Below, one piece after another: positions 53,097 to 59,344 of a stretch of DNA of 64,000 nt. Position numbers and translations under genes: made by a program. Position 1 is the stretch's first letter, and every line of letters begins with the position of its first letter. The DNA comes from Aerococcus kribbianus (GTDB taxonomy: Bacteria; Bacillota; Bacilli; Lactobacillales; Aerococcaceae). The stretch covers positions 992,001 through 1,056,000 of the forward strand of contig NZ_JAPRFR010000001.1 of the NCBI RefSeq assembly GCF_026805545.1, read 5' to 3'. The notes beneath the pieces were generated by a model. The model did not search any database and was not told where the DNA came from. It was given only the letters and a program-made list of their open reading frames with translations.

Positions 53097-53738
53097 TCAG
53101 TCTTTAGGGCGAACGAATACCCAATGAGCGTCATTAGATAAGTCGTCACGATAGCTGTATGCCATATCGGTGAAGTTTTTGATTGCATTGATGTCAGTTA
53201 TTCGCTCCCTGGCGATAAAATTAACCATTTGTCCGCGGCCTTTTTTAGAAATTGTTGAGTGAGTTTTCAATTCACCATCAGCACTTGCTTCTTTAAAGTC
53301 GACAGTAATGAAACGGTCATTAGTGTTTAAATAAGGAGTGATGGTTTTGGAAAATTCCTTACTCGCGAGGTTGAGAATAGGGCTCTCTTGTTGGGACAAC
53401 ACTTTGTAGAGGGTGTCTCCCCAAGCTTTATAGAGGCCCTTGCTTTTGAAATCTTTACGGTAGGGACGGATGCCATCCAGTGGGCGTACAAGTCCATAAA
53501 GGGCGGAGATGATATAAAGCCTTTGATCTAAGAAGGCCAGATCATCACTGTTTAAGTCCTTTTTTAGATAACGGTACTGTAAACCGTTGTATAGATTTAG
53601 GGCTTGGTAATGGGCCTTGTCCCCTAAAAAATCACTGGCTTGGCTCAATTCTTTGGCCTTGTCTAGAAGTATAACTGGACGTTGGCTTTTTTCAGTTTGT
53701 TTGGTCATTTCTTTGGATGGGGATAGGAGAATAATCAT
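53097..53738 (-). CDS. yaaA: Peroxide stress protein YaaA (DUF328/UPF0246)
   Basis: The 213-residue protein has the YaaA pattern IILLSPSKEM at the start, YIISALYGLVRPLDGIRPYR in the middle and FKEASADGELKTHSTISKKGRGQMVNFI near the end. In E. coli YaaA is induced by peroxide and limits free iron and DNA damage. This is a different family from the S4-domain YaaA at 9677. It is a single gene reading into the end of repeat R5. The ribosome binding site (GTGAGG) is weak. Confidence 0.88.
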   Translation of the reverse strand: MIILLSPSKEMTKQTEKSQRPVILLDKAKELSQASDFLGDKAHYQALNLYNGLQYRYLKKDLNSDDLAFLDQRLYIISALYGLVRPLDGIRPYRKDFKSKGLYKAWGDTLYKVLSQQESPILNLASKEFSKTITPYLNTNDRFITVDFKEASADGELKTHSTISKKGRGQMVNFIARERITDINAIKNFTDMAYSYRDDLSNDAHWVFVRPKD

Positions 53739-53815
53739 TGTCTTGGCCTCACTTTCTTCCTTAGTTTAGCAATATTGAAAGTGACAGGCAAATCAGTGGA
53801 AGTCTGACTAAGTTA

Positions 53816-53908
53816 AAAGCAAAACGGCGCTAGGGGGACCTAGCGCCGTTTGCTTATCTTTCATTTTGGGAGGAGAAAGATATGAAGAAAAGTTTTTCTA
53901 TTGGGTAT
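53816..53908 (-). ncRNA. Putative anti-Shine-Dalgarno small RNA, copy 1
   Basis: The minus-strand transcript (about 90 nt) would start near 53908. It contains the hairpin ATCTTTC / GAAAGAT (53856-53881) whose 12-nt loop reads UCCUCCCAAAAU, complementary to GGGAGGA. It ends in a 13-bp terminator stem (53822-53834 / 53839-53851) followed by TTTTGCTTTT. The segment before the loop is complementary to an idealised GGAGGAGAAAGAT-AUGAAG start region. Two further copies share every element. It resembles CiaR-controlled csRNAs of streptococci in plan, not proven by homology. Confidence 0.68.
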
Positions 53909-53914
53909 GTTTAT

Positions 53915-53946
53915 ATAATAGTGGCTAGATGTGAATTTCCTGTGAC
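53915..53946 (-). promoter_or_regulatory. Response-regulator-type promoter of small RNA copy 1
   Basis: On the minus strand GTCACA (53946-53941), 5 nt, TTCACA (53935-53930), 9 nt, and -10 TATTAT (53920-53915). A direct repeat with an 11-bp period just upstream of the -10 is the layout of OmpR-family regulator targets such as CiaR, WalR or PhoP. Confidence 0.6.
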
Positions 53947-54002
53947 TAATTTGTCAAAAAACGATAGATTTTTTGTTGTGATTTTATCACTATTAATAAA
54001 AC

Positions 54003-54176
54003 AGGATGAGATGAAAAACGATTAGCCTCAAAGAATTTGTCTGAAAATGGGAAGTATTCGCAGAATACTGACTCATTTGCAGAAAATACTGATGGGGCTG
54101 TTTTTCAGAACTAAACTAAGAGATAAATGTCCGTATATCCTAATGAGGCTGGGACTTTTGTCCCAGCCTCATTAGA
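54003..54176. repeat. Modular hairpin repeat, locus R6, with terminator
   Basis: The module pairs GAAAAAC-GAT-TAGCCTC with GGGGCT-GTTTTTC, the same plan as other loci but with different helix sequence and a GAT bulge. Inner stems involve AGTATTC / GAATACT. The final hairpin TAATGAGGCTGGGA (54141-54154) / TCCCAGCCTCATTA (54161-54174) is a 14-bp perfect stem that probably terminates the minus-strand gene at 54187. Confidence 0.75.
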
Positions 54177-54186
54177 TTAATAGGAT

Positions 54187-54705
54187 TTATTTTTCTAAAA
54201 CGTCTACGATTGCTTTGTCAAAGGCAGGTAAGTCATCTGGTGTACGGCTTGAAACGAAACGACCGATTTCATCGATGACAACTTCTTCATCAAAGAAGTT
54301 ACCGCCTGCATTGATGACATCAATTGCCACTTGTTTCACAGCGGTTAGGTTCTTGCCGTTTAAGACACCAGCATTTACTAAGAGTTGTGGGCCGTGGCAA
54401 ATAGTGAAAATCCATTTGCGTTGCATGGCAAAATGACGGACAAAGTCTAACACTTGGTCATCTTTTCTTAATTTGTCTGGTGAATAGCCACCAGGGATAA
54501 GTAGGGCATCATAATCAGCCGGATCTTCATCGGCGACTGCTTTTTCAATTGTTGCTTCAACGCCATCTGTTTTACCAGTCACAGTTTGGCCGGCTTCTAA
54601 GCCTAGGGTAACCACTTCATGACCAGCGGCTTCGAGTGCTTTTTTAGGTTCAGTGTATTCAGAGTCTTCGAATAATTCGGTGAGAACTGTTGCAATTTTT
54701 ACCAT
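54187..54705 (-). CDS. DJ-1/PfpI family protein (general stress protein 18-like)
   Basis: The 172-residue protein shows the PfpI pattern: a beta strand with DYDALLIPGGYSPDKLR, the nucleophile elbow cysteine in FTICHGPQLLVNAG, and the family C-terminus RTPDDLPAFDKAIVDVL. Members act as proteases, glyoxalases or deglycases, and the function is usually stress-related. It is a single-gene unit with the R6 terminator downstream. Confidence 0.9.
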   Translation of the reverse strand: MVKIATVLTELFEDSEYTEPKKALEAAGHEVVTLGLEAGQTVTGKTDGVEATIEKAVADEDPADYDALLIPGGYSPDKLRKDDQVLDFVRHFAMQRKWIFTICHGPQLLVNAGVLNGKNLTAVKQVAIDVINAGGNFFDEEVVIDEIGRFVSSRTPDDLPAFDKAIVDVLEK

Positions 54706-54806
54706 AATTAGCCTCCTTTAAGCTTACTAAGTCCATCATAACGAATAAGCCAATCCAGTGTAAAGAAAAGCGACTCAGTCTGAGCTGAATCGCTGTTAGG
54801 GAACTA

Positions 54807-55364
54807 TTACAGAATTAAATAAATCATTCCACCCACCAGTCCCGTAGAGAGCATGATGAGAATGGGATCGAATTTAGTTTTACGCAGGCAGATAAAGGCT
54901 AGGATAAAGAGGACTAAAGCCACATAATCGAAGGGGGCTCCTGGGAGCTGACTAGTATCTACCAAGGCTGTTTGCAAGATTGAAATCCCAGCCGAAGCGA
55001 TAAAGGCCACGATAGCAGGTTTCAAACTATTTAGTAGGGCTTGGACTGCATCGAGTTGTTTATGGCGGTTATAGATGTAAGCTAAAGTCATGACTAAAAT
55101 AACAGATGGCGTGATGAAGGCTAGGGTGGCGACCACAGCACCAGCAAAGCCTGCTAAACGAATTCCGATAAAGGTGGCGGAGTTAATGGCAATCGGTCCT
55201 GGGGTCATTTGCGCAATGGTAATCAAGTCAGTGAATTCACTAATGGATAACCAGGCATGGGTGTCCACAATCTGTTCTTGTATTAACGGAATCGCTGCTA
55301 AGCCGCCCCCAATAGAGAAGAGTCCAATTTGAAAAAATACGATAAATAATTGTAGGTAAATCAC
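54807..55364 (-). CDS. chrA: Chromate transporter, ChrA short form, second subunit
   Basis: The 185-residue membrane protein begins with GTG at 55364 after GAGGAGG. It holds the ChrA domain once (FFQIGLFSIGGGLAAIPLIQEQIV; TIAQMTPGPIAINSATFIGIRLAGF), with about six spans. Short ChrA proteins come in pairs and work together. Chromate export is the named function of the family, but the natural substrate here is unknown. It overlaps the first subunit by one base. Confidence 0.88.
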   Translation of the reverse strand: MIYLQLFIVFFQIGLFSIGGGLAAIPLIQEQIVDTHAWLSISEFTDLITIAQMTPGPIAINSATFIGIRLAGFAGAVVATLAFITPSVILVMTLAYIYNRHKQLDAVQALLNSLKPAIVAFIASAGISILQTALVDTSQLPGAPFDYVALVLFILAFICLRKTKFDPILIMLSTGLVGGMIYLIL

Positions 55365-55936
55365 TATTTTTGCACCTCCTCTTTGTTTTTGCGCCAATAA
55401 TAGAAGGCCATACCGGCGATAGCACAAATAAAAATAATATAGATAATATTAATATCTAAGAAATAAACAGCGATGAAGGCAAAAATCATCGTCAGTAGGG
55501 AAAAGCTGCGTTGAAAACTTAAGGCATTATGAGCAAGATCTAAAACGACATCGATAATAACGGCAGCCACACCAGCCTGCATGGCCTTCAAAATAGCGGC
55601 CACAACCAGGTTGTCACGAAAAGCTTCATAGAAGAAGGAAATCACCGAAATAACGATAAAGGGAGGGAGAATGGTACCCAAAACAGTAATGGCTGCACCC
55701 ACCCAACCTGCCATTCGGTAGCCCACCAAGATTGACGCATTAATGGCGACGGCCCCTGGTGTGGATTGGGCAATAGTAGTGTAGTCGAGAATTTCATTTT
55801 CTTCTAACCAACCGAGTTCATCGACGAATTTATTTTTCATTAGGGAAATAATAACGAACCCTCCGCCAAAGGTAAATGCCGATAAGACGAAGGTGGAAGT
55901 AAATAACTTCCAATATAAGTGTTTACGGTCTTCCAT
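55364..55936 (-). CDS. chrA: Chromate transporter, ChrA short form, first subunit
   Basis: The 190-residue protein has the same single ChrA domain (FTFGGGFVIISLMKNKFVDELGWL; TIAQSTPGAVAINASILVGYRMAGW). The paired motifs FGGG and QSTPGAVA correspond to those of the following gene, so both descend from one half-size ancestor. The last codon (TAG) shares its G with the GTG of the partner. No chromate or sulphate regulator is near. Confidence 0.88.
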   Translation of the reverse strand: MEDRKHLYWKLFTSTFVLSAFTFGGGFVIISLMKNKFVDELGWLEENEILDYTTIAQSTPGAVAINASILVGYRMAGWVGAAITVLGTILPPFIVISVISFFYEAFRDNLVVAAILKAMQAGVAAVIIDVVLDLAHNALSFQRSFSLLTMIFAFIAVYFLDINIIYIIFICAIAGMAFYYWRKNKEEVQK

Positions 55937-56057
55937 AAGAGCATCCTCTCTTCATTTTCTCTAGTATAAGTCTATCATTTACCAGAGCAATGAGCGATAT
56001 CAAAAATCGGCAAATTTCTAATTAAAGTGCATTAAACTCACCTAGACTTCCATTAAA

Positions 56058-56151
56058 GCAAAAAAACAGCCAGGTGGGAGACCTGACTGCCTTTTATAAA
56101 TCTTTCATATTGGAGGAGAAAGATTATATGAAGAAAAGTTATATTTGGTAT
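56058..56151 (-). ncRNA. Putative anti-Shine-Dalgarno small RNA, copy 2
   Basis: The minus-strand RNA of about 95 nt has the hairpin AATCTTTC / GAAAGATT (56099-56125) with loop UCCUCCAAUAU. Its terminator stem (56067-56075 / 56081-56089, one mismatch) runs into TTTTTTT. The terminator sequence differs entirely from copies 1 and 3, while the hairpin and the region complementary to an initiation site are conserved. Confidence 0.68.
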
Positions 56152-56157
56152 GTTTTT

Positions 56158-56189
56158 ATGGTAGCGAGTAGTTGTGAATTTTTTGTGAA
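56158..56189 (-). promoter_or_regulatory. Response-regulator-type promoter of small RNA copy 2
   Basis: On the minus strand TTCACA (56189-56184), 5 nt, TTCACA (56178-56173), 9 nt, and TACCAT (56163-56158). The direct repeat is perfect. The -10 is poor, which fits dependence on an activator. Confidence 0.6.
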
Positions 56190-56312
56190 GATATTGGTAA
56201 AGAAATATGTTTTTTCTTGCTGTAATTAGTAGCAAAGGAAACAAAAAACTGAACTAGCGTTGAAGCACACTCCTAAATGAACTATAATAATCATATTATA
56301 TAATAGCGTTTT

Positions 56313-56327
56313 TAGAAAGCGGTTTAT
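56313..56327 (+). promoter_or_regulatory. Weak cre-like site upstream of nanE
   Basis: TAGAAAGCGGTTTAT keeps the GAAAGCG core of the catabolite-responsive element and departs at two or three outer positions. It lies about 110 bp before nanE, close to an AT-rich possible promoter (TATAATAG at 56300). Otherwise the 500-bp gap holds only small RNA copy 2. Confidence 0.3.
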
Positions 56328-56435
56328 CTGATGGGAAGTGAAGAGCCACAAGCATTTAGACCACTAATAAGATTTAATTATGAAAATGACTAATAGAGTC
56401 ACAAGTTTAATGAGTAAAGAAAAGGAGTTATTGAA

Positions 56436-57134
56436 ATGGAAAAACAAGCATTGCTCAAACAAATCAATAATGGATTAATTGTCTCTTGCCAAGCCCTACC
56501 TGGGGAACCACTCTATACGGAAACAGGTGGTGTGATGCCCCTACTCGCCAAAGCAGCCCAAGAAGCCGGTGCAGTTGGTATTCGAGCCAACTCAGTTAGA
56601 GACATTGAGGAGATAAAAGCCGCAGTTGACCTACCAATTATTGGAATTATTAAGAAAGATTATCCACCAGAAGAACCCTTTATTACCGCAACCATGCAAG
56701 AAGTCGATGAATTGGTTGCTACTGGGGTTGAAGTTATTGCACTCGATCTGACTGATCGCAAACGTCATGATGGGTTAACGGTAAATGAATTTATTGCGAA
56801 AGTTCTCAATAAATATCCTGACCAATTATTTATGGCTGATATTTCAACTTATGAAGAAGGCTTGAATGCCTTTGAACAGGGAATTCATTTCGTGGGAACA
56901 ACTTTAGCTGGTTACACCGATTATAGTGAAAACATTGATGGCCCTAATTATGATCTTATTGAGCGTTTAGTGACGAGTGGGGTGGATGTCATAGCAGAAG
57001 GTAAAATTCATACCCCACAACAAGCCAAGAAAATCCAAACTTTAGGTGTCGCTGGAATTGTTGTTGGTGGAGCGATTACTCGTCCCAAAGAAATTGCCGC
57101 ACGATTTATCGCGGCCTTAAATGAGGAGGGCTAA
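56436..57134 (+). CDS. nanE: N-acetylmannosamine-6-phosphate 2-epimerase
   Basis: The 232-residue TIM-barrel enzyme converts N-acetylmannosamine 6-phosphate to N-acetylglucosamine 6-phosphate. It shows [55 protein letters not shown] and [16 protein letters not shown], all NanE hallmarks. The PTS permease gene starts one base after its stop, so the permease likely imports the matching amino sugar. The product would need a NagA deacetylase, not in this window, before NagB. Confidence 0.93.
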   Translation: MEKQALLKQINNGLIVSCQALPGEPLYTETGGVMPLLAKAAQEAGAVGIRANSVRDIEEIKAAVDLPIIGIIKKDYPPEEPFITATMQEVDELVATGVEVIALDLTDRKRHDGLTVNEFIAKVLNKYPDQLFMADISTYEEGLNAFEQGIHFVGTTLAGYTDYSENIDGPNYDLIERLVTSGVDVIAEGKIHTPQQAKKIQTLGVAGIVVGGAITRPKEIAARFIAALNEEG

Positions 57135-57135
57135 T

Positions 57136-58638
57136 ATGTTTAAGAAATTTTCTCAATTAGGCCAGGCTTTCATGCTTCCCATCGCTATTCTTCCAGTGGC
57201 CGGATTGTTATTGGGTCTAGGGAGTGCCTTATCTAATGAAGCAGCAATCAGCCAGTTCCCATTTTTAGCTCAGTCTTGGTTACAGGCCACCTTGACTATT
57301 ATGACAATGGCAGGGAACACAGTGTTTACCAACTTACCTTTGATTTTCTCTATTGGTGTTGCAGTGGGTCTTGCCGATGCGGATAAAGGGACAGCCGGTT
57401 TATCAGGAGGAGTGGCCTACCTCGTTTTTACTGGAACAATTTCTGCCTTCTTGGAACTGTTTGCCGATGCGGATGCTAGCATTGATACTGGTGTGTTAGG
57501 CGCCTTAGTGATTGGGTTAACTGTAACCTTCTTACATAATCGCTACCGTAAGATTGAATTACCACAATTCTTAGGCTTTTTTGGGGGCAATCGTTTTATC
57601 CCGATTATTTCTGCCTTAGTAGCTATTGTTTTAGGTGGGATATTCTTCGCAATATGGCCACCGATTCAAAATCTGCTAGTGGTTTTAGGTGAGCACATTG
57701 CACAAATGGGTAGTATTGGTTCCTTTTTCTACGGCTTTTTCTTACGCCTGACAGGAGCAGTTGGTTTGCATCACACGATTTACCCACTGTTTTGGTATAC
57801 CTCTTTAGGAGGGGTAGAAACCGTAGCTGGTCAAAGTATCGATGGGGCGCAAAATATTTATTTTGCTCAATTAGCTGACCCTAATTATACTGGTCTCTTT
57901 ACTTATGGAACACGGTTTTTCGCTGGTCGATTTGCCACAATGATGTTTGGCTTGCCAGCAGCAACATTAGGGATGTACCATGCCATTCCCAAGGAAAATC
58001 GTAAGGAAAATGCAGGTTTTTATTTCAGTAGTGCTTTGACTTCCTTTTTAACAGGGATTACTGAGCCTATTGAGTTCTCATTTTTATTTGCAGCGCCTTG
58101 GTTGTATGTGATTCATGCCTTTTTAGATGGGGTATCCTTCTTTGTCGCTGATATCTTGTCTATCCGTATTGGGAATACCTTTTCTGGTGGGTTGATTGAT
58201 TTTCTATTATTTGGTCCTTTTCAAGGGAATGCACAAACGAATTGGATTCGAGTGATCCCAGTGGGAATTTTATGGGCATTGGTTTATTACTTTATTTTTA
58301 AAATCTTGGTCAAAAAATTCCAAGTTGCCGTACCAGGTATGGAAGTGGTGACTGATAAAGCTAAAGTGAATCAAAAATCACAGGCTAGTAATTTACATGA
58401 TAATGCCTTAGACATTATTAACCGTCTGGGTAGCGAAAATAACATTAACAATGTAACCGCCTGTGCCACTCGGTTAAGAGTCACGGTTAAGGACAAATCA
58501 AAAGTAGACAAGGATGGCTTAAAAGCAATGGGTGCCACTGCCGTCCTAGAAGTACAAGACGGTGTACAAGCTGTGTTTGGTGGTAAATCAAATATCTATA
58601 GTGCTGAGATTAATGAAATTTTAGAAGATGATCAATAA
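57136..58638 (+). CDS. PTS glucose-superfamily EIICB, probably for an amino sugar
   Basis: The ~500-residue permease starts MFKKFSQLGQAFMLPIAILPVAGLLLG. It has the EIIC of the glucose/N-acetylglucosamine group (GGVAYLVFTGTISA; LTGAVGLHHTIYPLFW; FLTGITEPIEFSFLF) and a C-terminal EIIB with phospho-cysteine in NNVTACATRLRVTVKD. No EIIA is fused, so it must borrow one. Tight coupling to nanE suggests N-acetylmannosamine as substrate; this is inference from context. A strong terminator follows. Confidence 0.86.
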   Translation: MFKKFSQLGQAFMLPIAILPVAGLLLGLGSALSNEAAISQFPFLAQSWLQATLTIMTMAGNTVFTNLPLIFSIGVAVGLADADKGTAGLSGGVAYLVFTGTISAFLELFADADASIDTGVLGALVIGLTVTFLHNRYRKIELPQFLGFFGGNRFIPIISALVAIVLGGIFFAIWPPIQNLLVVLGEHIAQMGSIGSFFYGFFLRLTGAVGLHHTIYPLFWYTSLGGVETVAGQSIDGAQNIYFAQLADPNYTGLFTYGTRFFAGRFATMMFGLPAATLGMYHAIPKENRKENAGFYFSSALTSFLTGITEPIEFSFLFAAPWLYVIHAFLDGVSFFVADILSIRIGNTFSGGLIDFLLFGPFQGNAQTNWIRVIPVGILWALVYYFIFKILVKKFQVAVPGMEVVTDKAKVNQKSQASNLHDNALDIINRLGSENNINNVTACATRLRVTVKDKSKVDKDGLKAMGATAVLEVQDGVQAVFGGKSNIYSAEINEILEDDQ

Positions 58639-58652
58639 AAGGATAGAAAAAG

Positions 58653-58698
58653 AAACGATTCATTTCGACTTTGAGATGTTTGAAATGAATCGTTTTTT
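58653..58698 (+). terminator. Terminator of nanE-EIICB
   Basis: The 14-bp perfect stem AAACGATTCATTTC (58653-58666) / GAAATGAATCGTTT (58682-58695) is followed by T6. Confidence 0.9.
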
Positions 58699-58756
58699 AG
58701 TCATAAAGATTATTGGGTGGAGTTGAAATAACACTTCTATAGTTATAAATCATAAA

Positions 58757-58843
58757 CAAAAACACCAGCTTCCATACTGGTGTTTTCGCTAGTTATCTTT
58801 CATTTGGGAGGAGAAAGATATGAAGAAAAGTTATATTTGGTAT
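58757..58843 (-). ncRNA. Putative anti-Shine-Dalgarno small RNA, copy 3
   Basis: The minus-strand RNA of about 87 nt has the hairpin ATCTTTC / GAAAGAT (58795-58819) with loop UCCUCCCAAAU. The terminator stem AAAACACCAG / CTGGTGTTTT (58759-58768 / 58777-58786) continues into TTTGTTT. The 25 nt around the loop are almost identical to copy 1. It is divergent from the NUDIX-helicase pair, about 90 bp from the NUDIX start. Confidence 0.68.
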
Positions 58844-58849
58844 GCTTGT

Positions 58850-58881
58850 ATAATAGGTGATAGAATTGAAGAAACTGTGAA
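58850..58881 (-). promoter_or_regulatory. Response-regulator-type promoter of small RNA copy 3
   Basis: On the minus strand TTCACA (58881-58876), 5 nt, TTCAAT (58870-58865), 9 nt, and TATTAT (58855-58850). The second half-site is degenerate, but the spacing is the same as in copies 1 and 2. Confidence 0.58.
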
Positions 58882-58934
58882 GTGAATGTAGCGAAAATGT
58901 TAAATCGTGAAAAAATCTACTGAAGGATGATTCG

Positions 58935-59333
58935 ATGAGAAAAGAAGTCAAAGTGGTAGGGGCGATTATTGTTCAGGATGAGAAAATCTTATGCGCTCAG
59001 CGTGGCCCAGGTCGGTCATTGGCTAATTATTGGGAATTTCCAGGAGGAAAGATTGAGCAAGGTGAAAGTCCACGCCAAGCCTTGTTACGTGAACTAGACG
59101 AAGAGCTTAAGATTAAAGTATCGGTCTCACCATCAGCTTTTGATACAACAGTTTACGACTATGATTTTGCTCGAATTAATTTAACGACATTTGTATGTGA
59201 ATTAGAAACAGGTGTGCCTACGCTAACCGAACATGTGGCGATTAAATGGTTACCTGCTCACTCCTTAGATCAATTAGAGTGGGCACCTGCTGATCGTCCG
59301 GCTGTGAAGAAATTAATGCATGAGTCCTTATAA
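58935..59333 (+). CDS. NUDIX hydrolase, MutT-like
   Basis: The 132-residue protein has the NUDIX box GGKIEQGESPRQALLRELDEEL (Gly-x5-Glu-x7-Arg-Glu-x2-Glu-Glu) and the MutT-type start VVGAIIVQDEKILCAQRG. It may clear 8-oxo-dGTP or another nucleotide. It ends 11 bp before the PLD-helicase gene, and the two are almost certainly one operon, so a joint role in DNA damage or defence is possible. Confidence 0.87.
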   Translation: MRKEVKVVGAIIVQDEKILCAQRGPGRSLANYWEFPGGKIEQGESPRQALLRELDEELKIKVSVSPSAFDTTVYDYDFARINLTTFVCELETGVPTLTEHVAIKWLPAHSLDQLEWAPADRPAVKKLMHESL

Positions 59334-59344
59334 TAGGTGATAAA

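Noticed and set aside
53882-58885. Short plus-strand ORFs (MKKSYIWY...) after a strong GGAGGA at 53882, 56128 and 58820
   Set aside because: Reading lengths and sequences diverge after about ten codons while the minus-strand promoter, hairpin and terminator are conserved. I read the apparent ribosome binding site as the complement of an antisense loop. A leader-peptide or toxin family is not fully excluded.
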